Positions 22,472-34,752 of a DNA stretch of 64,000 nucleotides are shown here, piece after piece. The stretch spans positions 806,001-870,000 of the forward strand of contig NC_064652.1 of the NCBI RefSeq assembly GCF_001723175.1. Direction: 5' to 3'. The translations under genes and the position numbers were made by a program. The stretch comes from Penicillium oxalicum (Eukaryota > Ascomycota > Eurotiomycetes > Eurotiales > Aspergillaceae). Within the stretch, counting starts at the first letter, position 1. Every line of letters begins with the position of its first letter. Below the pieces are notes generated by a model that had not been told where the DNA came from, did not search any database, and saw only the letters and a program-made list of their open reading frames with translations.

Positions 22472-23323
22472 ATGAAGAGCTTCACTGCCACCGCTGCTGC
22501 TCTTGCGGCCCTCCTCCCTCTGGTCCACGGCCATGGCTTCGTCACCAGCCCTAAGCCCCGTATGCCCGGTGCTGCCATGAAGGCTGCCTGTGGTAACCAG
22601 GTCGAGATCAACCAGCAGTCGGACAACTATGGCAACATCCAGGGTGAACTCCAGATCGCTGCCAACCAGAACGACTACAATGCTGCCGAGTGTGACATCT
22701 GGCTGTGCAAGGGTTACAAGCTCGAGGACAACATGGACAATGTCTACTCCTACACTGCTGGTCAGACCATCGACTTCAAGGTCGCTATCCATGCTCCCCA
22801 CACCGGTGTCGCCAACGTCTCCGTCGTCGACACTGCCAGCAACTCCGTCATCGGCCAGCCCCTGATCTCCTGGGACGTGTATGCCTCCGTCGCAACTGGT
22901 GTGAAGGCGGACGAGACTAGCTTCAAGGTCACTCTCCCCGATAACCTGGACTCCAAGTGCTCCACCGCCGGTGCCTGTGTGCTCCAGTGGTACTGGTTCG
23001 CCGAGTCCATCGACCAGACCTACGAGTCCTGCATTGACTTTACTGTCGGTGGTGGCTCCGGCTCTGGCTCCGGCTCTGGCTCCAGCTCTTCCGCCTCTAC
23101 CACTTCCATGCCTGCTGCTGCTCAGACCACCGCCGTCGCCCAGATTTCTTCCTCCATCCAGCCTTTGACCACCCTTGCCACTCAGGCTCGTCAGGGTTCC
23201 ACCCCAACCTCGGCTGCCAACTCGAACGGTGCTACAGTTCCTGCCGGTGCCATTCCCACCGACTCTGCTCAGGACACTCTGGATTACGTCCGCGCTGTCT
23301 TCAAGTACCTCGCTGGCAACTAA
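22472..23323 (+). CDS. Secreted LPMO-like / chitin-binding type-4 protein
   Basis: Intronless, 283 aa. A signal peptide (MKSFTATAAALAALLPLVHG) probably ends after residue 20, leaving His21 as the mature N-terminus (HGFVTSPKPRMPGAAM). An N-terminal His is the first copper ligand of lytic polysaccharide monooxygenases. His107 and His110 in IHAPHTG are candidates for the second ligand. Cysteines at 40, 74, 79 and later in SKCSTAGACV and YESCIDF suggest a disulfide-stabilised beta sandwich. A (GS)n/Ser/Thr linker starts near 205, and the tail ends with DTLDYVRAVFKYLAGN. No GPI signal or separate CBM is visible. Strong codon bias toward C-ending codons suggests high expression. The fold family is likely; substrate (chitin or other cell-wall glycan) and copper activity are inferred. 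Confidence 0.7.
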   Translation: MKSFTATAAALAALLPLVHGHGFVTSPKPRMPGAAMKAACGNQVEINQQSDNYGNIQGELQIAANQNDYNAAECDIWLCKGYKLEDNMDNVYSYTAGQTIDFKVAIHAPHTGVANVSVVDTASNSVIGQPLISWDVYASVATGVKADETSFKVTLPDNLDSKCSTAGACVLQWYWFAESIDQTYESCIDFTVGGGSGSGSGSGSSSSASTTSMPAAAQTTAVAQISSSIQPLTTLATQARQGSTPTSAANSNGATVPAGAIPTDSAQDTLDYVRAVFKYLAGN

Positions 23324-24689
23324 AAAGGCCGAGTCAGCTACATGCACTGGACAAAACCAGAACGAAATACTTGTTTGTGTGCCTGATTTATAGTTTGTCA
23401 ATAGTGCAGTGGTCACACTGCATCGATAGACAGAGCTTTTGATTCTGGAACTAGAATAGAAAGCCAATTCAGCGCAGCTTACTGTAATACCATTCACCAT
23501 CATGATCATTCAGTTGTACTTCGTACCAAACACCCAGCAAGTTCTATAAGGTGTCCTTTTTTGCTATATAAATGTGGAAGTGCCAACAGTCAAAACAAAG
23601 TAGGTACGGTTCTCTGGCTCTTGCTCTCCAGTCCCTCCTTGACGTGAGGTCAAAAAGCACGGGCATGAGAATGATGTAGCCATTGGACGGCACGATGTAA
23701 ATATGTACTTTTAGGCGAGTATCTTGAGCTTCTTTTCCAACCCAATTCCAAATTCCCCTTTCCAAGATGTTTAGCTTTCGCTCAGATTAGCCATAATTCC
23801 CGTTGTATTTTTTTTTTTAAAAAGGGCTTTAAATGTCGAGTCAATAAACGAGCCCGCTAATGAATGGCGTCGGTGTCGCTGTCCTGCCCTTGACAATTGA
23901 CATGTATCTGGCTGTGCAGCTGGCATGCATGTGTTTAACTGTAATTTTGCAATACTGTATTTCTGAGCTCGATTACAATACAAGGAAAGTTTAGTCCGAG
24001 TTGTGAACGCCACGTCCGGTCTGCAGTAGCGTGCCTGGGCAATGCTCTCAATGGCAATGCTCCCTCCATATACAAGCAGACTGAGCTGCAGTTTTTACTG
24101 TAGTTGTCTCAATGAGACTGACAATAAATAAGGCTGAACTCAAAAGTTATGTGCTTGCCACCATGGATGACGCATGCTGCAGCGCTACAGATGCAGTACA
24201 TCCATGACTTGGCGATCTTTAGTAGATCTTGACAAGGAAGGCTATCTTATCGCTTGTCTGTTGATTGATTGGCCTGAGCGTCTGGCAGATGCCGATGCCA
24301 ATGTTGGTTACATTACAGGCAGCTCAATTTGTATTGTATTTCAAGTGTAATACTGACTTTTTGGCAGCACAGCCCCCTTACGCCAAGTCCGCCTTCGGTC
24401 TTGTGCTGGCGTAACTCCGGACAAAACTGCGGACAATTCACAGATCTGTGTACTCGGTATGCCATATTAGATAGCGTACAAATCAAAGTATTGGTACTTG
24501 CATTAACCACCTCCCTTATCGGATGCGGTCATCTCCACTTTTGTGTCCGCGCAGCCGTTCTTCAGGTTCTTTTTTTTATGACCCTTCGTCCCTTTCCATC
24601 CTCATCCATCTGGTCCTCGATTTGTTTGCTACCCCCCGAAATCCATCCCTTGTCTCACTTCCCATTTTTGGAAGTTGAAAACCGCCAGA
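23324..24689. other. Intergenic, 1.4 kb
   Basis: 3' flank of the LPMO-like gene and promoter of the CDF transporter. AT-rich with a poly-T run near 23809. No gene supported. Confidence 0.5.
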
Positions 24690-26162
24690 ATGGAGGAACA
24701 TATCCGAAATAGTATTTCCAGTCACCCTCATCCCTTCCAGCACATGACGAGCAGCTCGCCTCATTCGTCACATCGCATGGAGCGATTGACCTCGCGCGCA
24801 TACGACGAGGGCACATCTACCGGCATCGAAGCCGAGGACCCCAAAATGGCCCAGCAGCAACACCGCCACGTCTCTACCGATACTGACGAGGAGGGCCAAC
24901 CCCCGCCTCGATACACCTCTGAGACGGATCCCTTTCAGCTTGCTTCGAAGCTGAAAACTGAAGAGGAAATTCGCCAGATCAAGGCTAATATCGGCCGTAA
25001 GCGCGACACCAATGGCACACGGATGATGGAACTGGTGCGTGACAGCGGGGCCAAGGGCAAAAACGCGCTTGTCGCACGCAAGTTGCAGGGCTTCTACGAG
25101 GACCAAAATGAGAATATCGAGCGGCTGCTCCGACCTGTGGAGGAGCATGTGCGCGCCGCACGGGAACTCAACTCGGAGAATAGCGTCAAGTATAAGATCG
25201 CCGTGTATGGCAGTTTCGCGGCCAACATTATCCTCTGTGTGGTTCAGGTGTACGGTGCGGCGTCCTCGGGATCGCTTTCACTGTTCACCACCATGGCAGA
25301 TGCCATTTTCGATCCCATGTCGAACTTGACTCTGCTGCTGTGCAACAAGGCTGTGAATCGGGTTGATCCTCGTAAATTCCCGGCCGGGAAAGCCCGAATT
25401 GAAACCGCGGGAAACATCTGCTTTTGCTTCTTGATGACGGCTGTCTCGTTCATTATTATCGCCTTTTCCATTCGCGAACTCGTCGAGGGCTCGGATACAC
25501 TTCTTGCCTCGTTCCATCTGCCATCGATCATCGCGGTGGCTGTCGCCTTCGTGACCAAGCTTGCCCTGTTCATCTTCTGCTTTGCCTTGCGCGACCAAGT
25601 CTCCCAGATTCGAATTCTCTGGGAAGACCACCGCAATGATCTGCTCATTAACGGATTCGGTCTCTTGACCTCCGTTCTCGGCTCCAAGGTGCGATGGTGG
25701 ATCGATCCCATGGGTGCCATTCTCCTGTCCGTTTTGGTCAGCGGTCTGTGGTTACACTCAGCCTATGGCGAATTCCAGCTCCTCGTCGGAGTCACTGCCG
25801 ATACAAAGATGCAGCAGCTCATCACATACATCTGTACGTTGAACCACCGGCCCTCATTCTCTTCCCTCTACGTTATCCCTGAAATCGCTCATACTAACAA
25901 TTCATGTTCCCTATCCCCAGCAATGACTCACTCTCCCTATATCACCGCCATTGACACCGTCCGCGCTTACACCTCCGGTCCCCGACTCGTCGTCGAAGTC
26001 GACATCGTCATGGATGACTCGGCTTCTCTGCGAGCTACCCACGACGTGGCCGAAGAATTGCAAATGAAGCTCGAGTCGCTACCCGATGTTGAGCGTGCCT
26101 ACGTGCATGTTGATTACGAAACCACCCACAAGCCGGAGCACTTCCTCAAAAAGGAACTTTAA
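24690..26162 (+). CDS. Cation diffusion facilitator (CDF), probable Mn/Fe transporter
   Basis: Two exons, 24690..25833 and 25921..26162 (87-nt intron); 461 aa. The start is the first true ATG (MEEHIRNS); the frame extends upstream only through a TTG. A hydrophilic N-terminus of about 170 residues precedes six membrane helices. The metal site motifs are DAIFD in helix 2 (TTMADAIFDPMSN) and DHRND in helix 5. This DxxxD/DxxxD pattern fits the Mn-type CDF subgroup better than the Zn subgroup, which has a His in place of one Asp. A cytosolic ferredoxin-like C-terminal domain follows (VVEVDIVMDD ... AYVHVDYE). It should export cations from the cytosol into an organelle or out of the cell. The removed intron leaves the frame open, so it could be missed. 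Confidence 0.9.
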   Translation: MEEHIRNSISSHPHPFQHMTSSSPHSSHRMERLTSRAYDEGTSTGIEAEDPKMAQQQHRHVSTDTDEEGQPPPRYTSETDPFQLASKLKTEEEIRQIKANIGRKRDTNGTRMMELVRDSGAKGKNALVARKLQGFYEDQNENIERLLRPVEEHVRAARELNSENSVKYKIAVYGSFAANIILCVVQVYGAASSGSLSLFTTMADAIFDPMSNLTLLLCNKAVNRVDPRKFPAGKARIETAGNICFCFLMTAVSFIIIAFSIRELVEGSDTLLASFHLPSIIAVAVAFVTKLALFIFCFALRDQVSQIRILWEDHRNDLLINGFGLLTSVLGSKVRWWIDPMGAILLSVLVSGLWLHSAYGEFQLLVGVTADTKMQQLITYICTLNHRPSFSSLYVIPEIAHTNNSCSLSPAMTHSPYITAIDTVRAYTSGPRLVVEVDIVMDDSASLRATHDVAEELQMKLESLPDVERAYVHVDYETTHKPEHFLKKEL

Positions 26163-27258
26163 AAAGCGTATGACCTGATGGGTTTGTGGCTGCAGAGCTG
26201 TTTCCCCCTATTTTCTCGCCCCCTCTCCCTCCCTCCACCTCTCGATGGTTTCTCCTTTCCGGCACATCATGGTGAAACCACGATCCATCACGCCTTTTGA
26301 TCCTACCAGTCCCTGTCCATTTCTATTCGTGTACTCCAGCTCTACCAGCCGTGCGCAGGTGTAGGTTAATCCGGTACCAAGATTCGGAAACATTTGTACA
26401 AGAATTCAAACTCGTATTCACGGCTCTTGTGGATTTCTTCCAAGAAAAGAAAAGAAAAGAAAAGAAAAAAAGATATGCCTTTTTATAATCGAGCTGTAAG
26501 ACCGTAGGGCCTCTTTGGACGGAAAATACAAGGGAAACCACAAACCGCAAAATAGAAAACGATAGAGTTTCCGTCTTTCTTTTCCTTTAGCCAGGTATTC
26601 CAGATTTTATGTTGATGGAATATGGAATAAATGAAGCAAGTATCCGGGAAAATACCCCGCTTTATGGAAGAGCATGAATCCAGGCTCCATCTAGTTTCTG
26701 GATAGGAGAGAAATGTTTTATGCTCTTGGGATTGCAACCGTTTACCATTACTTTTGATCGATGAGCGCCGTGCGGGTGGACGCAGACTTTTGTGGTAATT
26801 GACTTGATAATCGGGCTTGTTTCTACCTGGTACTTGCTGCAGCGCTTCAGGTGGTTTCCAGATACAACAAAGCTTACAACTAACCTACCTAGTGCAGTGG
26901 TGTCTAGAAATATGGGTAATGTCAAAGATATTTCTATTCATTGATGAGGTATTTCTTCTCCATCACCAAAGCTGTTCTGGTATCTATCTAAGCTTTCCCA
27001 CCAGGGAGAAAAAAGCCAGTGCTCCTTGAAGAGTCACGGAACAGTTCTGAAAAATGATATAAAGCCAGGAAAAATGAGAATTGTGATCTGGGTCATGCAA
27101 CGTGGATATAGCCAGATCAGGTATCAAGGGAGGGGGAATGTGAAATGCAACGAGAGTGTGAAGGAGAAGAAAAGAAAAAGGACGCCAGAGTCCATTCGGG
27201 AGGAAGAGAAGAAAACAAGAAGAAAAGGGACGACTAAGAAATGAACGATACCGCTGGT
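26163..27258. other. Convergent intergenic, 1.1 kb
   Basis: 3' flanks of the CDF gene and the GH55 gene. It contains a short (AAAAG)n tract at 26442-26471. ORFs are short and without domains. Confidence 0.5.
26442..26471. repeat. (AAAAG)n microsatellite
   Basis: About five AAAAG units and a run of A in the 3' flank of the CDF gene. Confidence 0.8.
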
Positions 27259-30200
27259 TTAATCAGTCTGTTCAAACAGTCCGATGGTCGAGCAAAAGTT
27301 GCTCCGATTCGGCTGCTGTTGGACAAGGCCCTGGCCAGACGAGGAAGTCACCATATTCACGGCTGCCTTGGTGTTGAGGCCATAGATGTGGACCTTGGAG
27401 CAGTCAATCTCTACCATATTCTCCTGGCAGTCCTCCGTATTCAGGCAGCTCTGAGCATAGTTCTCAAAGAAACTGTACAGACCGGCACCGTAAATGAACA
27501 AGTCGGACGTGTTCACAACACGGAGACCCCACGATTTCTTGCAGGAGGCAGTAGTACAATTCGAGAAATCGGGGTCATTCCAAGACTTCTGGGGGGTGAA
27601 GGGCACCAATGACGTAGGGTTGGACTGGTAGTAAGGAGTCTCCGTTTGAATCAAGCCCATGAACACATTCGCCGCGTTCGTCACCTGGTAATTGTAGAGC
27701 TGATGGTGCTCGGACGCGGTGCCCCAGAGCCAAACAGGCCCTTGGGACTCAACCAACACACCTCGACCCGTGTAGACATTGATCTGAGAGAAATCGGGCA
27801 GATCAAGCTCATGGTCTGCCGTCCACATCCAAGCATTCTCAATGTAGGCACTGGCCTTCTCGGTGATGTGAAGGAGCATGAACGCAGCGATACACTCCGG
27901 CTTCGGGGTAGTTTGCGCCTGCGGCGTCTTGGGGCAGGTGTCACTCTGAAGACCAGTACCAGCAGCACCGCCGATACGGATGTGGACATCCCACATACCA
28001 GTTGATCCCTGTGAGGCAGCAGCCACGTTCCACTCCATGAGAATCGCGCCTGGAGCGGCACCCTTGGTAGTAATGATCAGGTCGCTCATTTCGACGGATC
28101 CAACATCGCCTTTCTGACCAATTTGGACAGCTGGAATGGGGTTCTGCTCGTCTTGGAAGTTGGGCCCATGCGCCATGATCATAGGCCAGATTTCACCCGT
28201 CATCTTGATGTTTTTGGGAACGTTCAGCGTGGAAGTGATGACATAGGCACCGTGGTCGAAGTACACGATCTGGTCGCTCGTAGCGCTATCGAGGATCTTT
28301 TGGAGCGCAGCAGTGTCATCAGTGACCCCGTCACCTTTGGCACCAGCTGACTTGACGCTGACGAAGGAGGATGCAGGAACCGACTCATAAAGTGGCTTGG
28401 ATCGCTCAAAGACGGCTCCGCCAACCAGGAGATCACTGGGTTTCGCGCTGACTTTCATGTTTCCCTGGGTACGCGCGGCAGTGAGCACCTGTGCATTGTC
28501 TTGCTTGCAAGACCCCGAGTTGGTTCCTTGGGAAATGACCACGTTGGAGCTGCTGGGGGTAGCAGTGGGCTGACTGGCATCGGGAACCGGGACAGTTGGC
28601 GAAGCTTGGTTTGTTGCGACAGGGTTGGAAGAGTACTCAGGAATGGACATGGCTTGACTGGCACCCGAAATTCCTGCAGTAGACTCGGGCTCCAAAGGTT
28701 CATCAGCCGGAGATGACTCAGTTGGCTCAGGCGACGGTAAATCGGAGACAGGACTGGCGATGGGAGGAAGACCAGTGGGAAGAGGAACAGCGCCTGATCC
28801 ACCCGCAACTCCAGTGAGCACCGAAAGCAAGCCGTTGACAATCCCCGGAACACCAGAAGCCGCTGGACCAGGAAGAGACGTAATCGGTCCAATGCGATCG
28901 CCCGAGCCTGCATCCGAAGGGAAGAAAGGAATAGACGATGCGCTAGAGCTCCCGACAGGGCGAGGAGCCAAAGTGCCGACACTGGGATTATTAGGACAAG
29001 CCGTGACAGTCTCAACCACAGTTTGGACTATTGTCACCGTTTCGGCGCTGTTATTGGCGGCAGTCACAGGGCCATCAATGTGACTGGCTTCTGGACCTTT
29101 GTTGTTGCTAACATCGTTGTTATCATTGCTGGTGGTTTCAGCGCTCAAAGCCCGCTTCTGAACACCAGTTGAAGGGGAATGAGTATTTCCCTGCACCCAG
29201 CTCTCGACTACAGTACCACCAGCCAAAATGGTGTTGCCTGTGTGACCAGCCACGGCAACTTGGGAGCCAGAAAAGTCAACATTGTCGAGAACGAGGGTGC
29301 CTCCGCCCACAGGAATGCTCTTCTGAGTCCAAGCGGTGACAATTCCCGTGGGTGTGTTCTTGAATTTGCTGTCCAGCATCATGACGGATCCGACGGTTTG
29401 ATTTGACGGGGAGTTTGACATGTTCAAACCAACTTGGCAGTCGTTGATGCTGAGTGATTTAAAGGTCCAAGCCCAGTTCCAATTCATGAAGATGGCGGTC
29501 TGACAACCGTTGAAGACCAGGTTACGAGTCGTGAACTGCTGGTTACCCAAGAACATACCGTAGTTGCCACCGTTGAAAGTAAGATCGGACATGAAACCAC
29601 CTGAGCCGTTGTCCATGAAGATACCTTGCTGTTTGTTGGCGGATCCACCGCCCTTGATCATTTCGAATCGAATGTTTTGCAAACTTGTGGCCTGGCCGAC
29701 CTGCCAATGAATACCGGCACCCGCACTTGAAGGCATCCCCCTGAGGTCGATGACGAGGTTGCGGATGGCACGGAAGAAGTTGTTTTGGTTGGTGTACCAG
29801 CTAGCGCCGTCGTCTTCATACGGATCGGAGTCGATGACAGCCATGCCAGTGAATGAGGCTGCAGCCTTGATGACGGGCAGATCCACTGCATCACCCACGA
29901 TTTGGGTGTAGTAGTACTGGATGATAGGCTTAGACACAACGTACGTTCCTGGGGGGAAATAAACCAGAGCAGGCGTGATGGTGGACGAATCGCAGCCTTT
30001 GCCACAACGTCCTCCGGATGAGATGGCCTCGTTGATCGCAACCGTGTCGTCTGTGGATCCGTCACCTGTGATGATTGTGTCAGTATCTTTCTATCCCGGT
30101 TCTTTAGAGACCATGTGGATGTGCTTACCTTTGGCGCCAAAATCCTTGACATTTCTGAAGATCTTGTAGTCGGCGGACTTTGCAAATGGAACAGTCCCTT

Positions 30201-30372
30201 GTCGCTTGATGTCGCCCACCCAATATCCCGAGCCCGCACGCTTTGAGACAGACACATCGAGGTCACTTGTTGAGGACGCCACGGGGATGGCGTTGACGAG
30301 GGATGCTGAGAGACCCAGCAGGAGAAGGAAATGTGCCACCAGCATGACGATCGATCCTTGAAATTTGGCCAT
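27259..30372 (-). CDS. GH55 family beta-1,3-glucanase with long internal linker
   Basis: Two exons, complement(27259..30065, 30129..30372), 63-nt intron; 1,016 aa. A signal peptide (to about residue 28, SLVNA) is followed by a likely Kex2 site KR at 44-45. Two pectate-lyase-like beta-helix halves are visible. Each starts with the family signature: VKDFGAKGDGSTDDT (about residues 74-88) and VKSAGAKGDGVTDDT (about 645-660). The WGTASEHHQLYNYQ segment in the second half carries the conserved Glu expected at the active site. The halves are separated by a Pro/Ser/Thr-rich stretch of about 215 residues (about 383-600), far longer than the usual GH55 connector. The enzyme should release glucose or short oligomers from beta-1,3-glucan outside the cell. 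An additional KR (VQKRAL) sits at the start of the linker. Confidence 0.92.
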
Positions 30373-33101
30373 TGTCTAGCTTTGAAAACGCTGAACCAGC
30401 AGCGAAGATGGTCTATCTGAAAGGACAGAGTCGATTGTGGTCACTTTTGCACCCCTTTCCCCACAAACAGGCGGATTCAGTCACCAGGACCGATAGGAAT
30501 GTTGGAATTTGGAAACAGAGAGCAAGGCGGCAGGAGCCTCTGTGGAATCAGCGGTATGGAGCTGGTGATCGGACGACCGTAGGATCAATGAGTAATCAAG
30601 CAACTTGCTCCTGCTTGTCGCGTAATGCTCTTGTTGCTGTCAGCGATTGTGACAGCTCAACCCTGGGGAAGTCAAAAGAATGGACAGAATAGGCAAACAA
30701 TGGGCGTAAAGGAACGAGGCCCGATGATGCACCAGGCAACACCACGGAAGAAGAAAGAATGGAGGTGAGAAGCAAAAGAGAGGAATCGCAGAAACACAGA
30801 CGAAAAGAAAAAAGAAGAAATCAAAGTCCCACAAAGAGCAAGACAAGATGTTTGTATTATAGACAGATGCAGAGTCACTCGCAAGCTCGCCGTGGTACTG
30901 ACCTGGTTGGGATGCCTCGTTGGTACGCAGTAATGGGTATTTACTGTGTACGGGCCGTGTAATCGCCAGTGCTGGCGCGTATTTTCCCCTGAGCTCGACA
31001 AGTGATGGCACCAATCACACGGCACACTCTCCTGGACCTGGAAAGAGCTGCCCAATCGGAGCACTTTATGGAGGTATCGATGCCGAAGGTTGAAACACGA
31101 TTGTTGAATTATGAAACACGGAGGAAGGTCGATCCCAGTATCGGTGTTGCAGACTCGACGTCTGAAAAAAGAGAAAGCCTGGCCAGTCGACCGATGACTG
31201 TAGAACAAAGACCCTTATTCTCCTCAATTGGCCGAATCGATCGGCAGGACACGCTCGCCCCGTTTCTGGCGATTGACGCCTACCTCGAAGTTCGAAGGAC
31301 CGTGGTGGCGTTGAAGCGACGACCAATAACCGCGTTGCACACCCGTTTGAAGGATGAAGTAGGAAATCACTGACAGTAATATCGAGGTAGAGACGGTATG
31401 AGATGCCTGCTCGGATGAAGAAGATTGGACAGATGCCAATGTAAAGGGTTCAGGAGACACTCTTTACACTCCGGGGAGATCTACGCGCGCTATATACAAA
31501 TACAACGGATATCTGGTCTCCGCCCAAAAAACCTGGTGCCGTGGATCACGCATTCCACGCATCTGACAGTGTGCCTGACCTGCCTCATAAAATCGAACCG
31601 CCTAGCAACGGCTCCATCTTGTTGGGAGCCCCTCCAGGAGTCGAGGAGGATGGTCCCTGTCCATCTCCCCGTGGCAGTAATGTGAAAAAAAAGTCCCGGG
31701 CAGAAAGGAGGTCGTCAGCGGCGCGTCTGGAATGTGTGGTCTGCTAGTCTCACAGCAGGACTAGAACCCTTTTTGGGTTTCAGGGAATGCAGACGGGTCG
31801 GTGGAAAGACATCCGTTCGATATGCACATGGGCCCCGACTGGCACCCCGTCAACCGGTTAATTCGATGAGGAGCTTGGACTGCACCAATGGATCAACGAT
31901 GGGTGTTTCAGAGGGCAATGTGACCCAACTGTGCCCTGACCGTCGAGGCTCCTATCCAGTCATCAATTCCAACTCCATGTCCTCAGCCAGGTACGGCTAC
32001 ATGGTCGCCACCGGCTACTCTGTAGCTTTTGCCCATTTGCTTTGGCTGTGTTCCTGACACCTCGCTCTTGGAACAGCCCGATTGCTGTACCGAGTGGACT
32101 CGTGGTCACTCTGACCTTGTCGTGGCTGCGGTTTGTTATGCACAAGCATTCCAAGTTCCAGCGCCAACGGAGACGGGATTCTCATGACCGCATCAGTGAC
32201 CGCCAATACCGGTCTGCCCAGCTGCCCAGCTGCCACTCTGCGACTGCAGACACCCCTCTCCTCCCCCTTGTAAAAGTCAATCCCACATTCAACCATATCT
32301 GATCATCGAGTTCGCGACTTCATGCCTTATCAATAGCTCATGGGAGGAGCATTGTGTGGCACTGGGACTCAGGACAGTCCCGGGTTGCCGGTCGGCTGTA
32401 CAATCGGATGAGAATTCCCACGCCCATCTGTGGTCCAGCCAAACCCGTGCCTCACCGCCCGATGGCCAAGCTTTCGTGCCGCCTCAGGCTAATGCGTCCG
32501 ATCGGACCGAACCCAGTACCCTGGACGGTACTGCTTCCGTGGATTTACACCGGTGGTGCTGCCAAAAACACCAGCATGTCTGACGAGTTTATGGAATTGT
32601 AAAGCCGGAATACCAAGACACTAGATATTCACATTACATTCAGTGACAGGAGATACCCTCATTGAAATTCCTTCTCCAGCAGCCGGGCGGACCTTGAAGT
32701 TTGCGAATCTGAGTGCCGAAAGGCACGCTGAATTCATTTGACGAGTTCTTGTTCGCAGAGCTTCCGACCCGACCCCAAGTTTAGACCAGCCCAAGGCTGT
32801 TGGAAGACGACCAAAGCCACCAAGACACTGCGCCCTGAAAATAGCCTCCATCTATCTTCATCACTCCTCCGAGGAAAGAAATGTCACTTGCACCTCGTTG
32901 GAAGGATTGAGAGATGTCCAATCCACTGAATTTAGTGTTGTCATGAAGTACGCAACTTATCTGTACTTTGTGCGAGGGCTGCCACGCGTCCGCGTCCACT
33001 CTCGGGTCCAAAACGGGTCACCAATGCCCACAACTCTGCGATGATCCATCTCACCTTTGCCAGGCACTGAAACATTCCATCGTGGGAGAATTCGAAATTT
33101 C
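30373..33101. other. Intergenic, 2.7 kb, no supported gene
   Basis: Promoter of the GH55 gene and 3' flank of the aminotransferase. Several ORFs of 60-180 codons (for example 30672-31208 minus, 31002-31373 plus, 31734-32057 plus) overlap on both strands and show no domain or splice-linked continuation. Confidence 0.45.
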
Positions 33102-34752
33102 TCAAGAGCGATCCTTTTCCAACAAATGTCTCAAAACGCGTGCCAGCCGGCGCATTCCCTCGCCCAGGTGACGTGTCTCTTCCCACGCAAAGCAGAGGCG
33201 CACACAGCCCGCGAACCGATCGCTGGGCGGCTGTGGACTTCCTACTGCGAAGAGTGTACCCGAAGCTAGGCGCAAGTTCTCTCGTTGCTGTGCGGCCGAT
33301 ACGACCTCTTCCGCCAAGAGAGGGAGTGGAAGCGAGATCCAGATGAAATAACCGCCAACCGTGAATTCCTGTGCCGAGTGTATTGTTACGCCAAGTGGCA
33401 CTAGGTGCTCCCGAATACCGGCCAGGAGCGCATGATATCTGCTCGCATACGCTGGTTGCAACACGTCGTAGATCCACGTACTCAAATATCCCGAGGGGAT
33501 GAGTTGATCAATGAAGGTGGAACACAGCTGGGAAGGAGCACCGCCGGATCGCGAAGAACCACTGTGCACGGAGACTGTTAGCCATCTCGCCACTAAGAGC
33601 CAAGAGCCAATTCTACCCCCCCTCAGATTATCATGGACCGATCAGCACAGACAGTCCATTGCGCCGAATCCGCCGTGGACACGTCTTGTCCCTCGTTCGG
33701 GTCTTTGATACCTCCGGCTCAGAGAAATCTTCGAGCCAACTTACGCTTGTGAAATTCCATAGGCAAGCTTTTCAGTCGCCTCGGCCCATCCAGTACGGGC
33801 ACCAGGACCGAGAAGTTTAGAGAAACTACCATTACTGATGGCGTGGCCCCATTCATCGGCGGGGCCACCGTCCAGGTACCGATCCACGTCCACCAACCGC
33901 GGAAGACATGCACGGTCAGATTGGGTCAGCTTGGACCCGGGAGAGGCTGACCACTGTAAGAAATCATACACATCGTCGGTGACCAGCAGGGCGTCAAATT
34001 GGCGCGCTAGTCGGACTAGTTGTTCCCGGCGAGCCAACGACATGATCTTGGATGAGGGGTTGGCAAATGTCGGAACAGCATAGATGACATATTTGTAAAT
34101 CTTTCGCCAGGGCCGATCTGGTTTGTATACCTATAAAGCGACAAAAAATCAGTTGATGAGTAGTCCCAATGATCTGAGGCCAATATCGTCCAAACTGACT
34201 TGTTGGCTCAGGCCATACAGTCATTCAGAACGCATTTGTGATCATTACTGGTTTGATATTGCCCTCACGCAGCGCCCTGTCTTCCGCCGTGCGTAATCCC
34301 CTCTCGAGGACCGACAAGTCAATCCCTTCATCGTCCTCGGGAACTCCATGAATTCGACCTGCAAAGCCTGCATCCTCCACGATGCGCCCAGCCAGATAGT
34401 ACGTCGGGTCCACCATCCACACTTCTCGCGTGTACACCGGGTCCGTGAAGACCGCCAGCACACATGCGAGATTCTGACTTGCTCCGCCCGTGATGCATAT
34501 GCGTCCCGGCGAGATGGGCTGACTGGGCCGGTAGAAGGACTCGAGCCATTGTGCTATATGCTCTCGTAGAGGTCCGTATCCCTCGTCGGGACCATACTGC
34601 AAAGCTGGGCGGGCAATTGAGGGCGTCGTCAAGACTGTCGCGGCAGAGCGGAGTAGTTCGGGAGCGGGGAGGAGCGCGGGGTTCGGCCAGCCGCAGAAGA
34701 GATCGATGGGAGGTTGCGCCGGATCCGATTGCTGCTGTGGAGGTGTAGTCAT
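33102..34752 (-). CDS. PLP-dependent class I/II aminotransferase
   Basis: Three exons, complement(33102..33561, 33745..34130, 34249..34752); 449 aa. The start MTTPPQQQSDP precedes the conserved FCGWPNPALLP and QYGPDEGYGPLREHIA. Other family marks: GGASQNLACVL, VDPTYYLAG, the NP motif in YAVPTFANPSSK, VTDDVYDFLQW, the PLP Lys in NGSFSKLLGPGARTGW, and GSSRSGGAPSQ, which is created by joining exons 2 and 3. It resembles the fungal YER152C/2-aminoadipate-aminotransferase-like group rather than the main aspartate or aromatic enzymes. It is probably cytosolic and transfers amino groups between an amino acid and 2-oxoglutarate or pyruvate; the exact substrate cannot be read. The first donor (cca|gtaatg) is chosen because it links IKP directly to VYKPDRPW. 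Confidence 0.88.

Noticed and set aside
22451..23509. 352-codon ORF antisense to the LPMO-like gene
   Set aside because: It is the mirror of a strongly biased coding strand (Gly/Val/Asp-rich shadow with no domain); the sense strand has a signal peptide, promoter and family features.
30672..31208. 178-codon minus-strand ORF upstream of the GH55 gene
   Set aside because: Phe/Ser/His-rich translation of pyrimidine-rich DNA with no recognisable domain.
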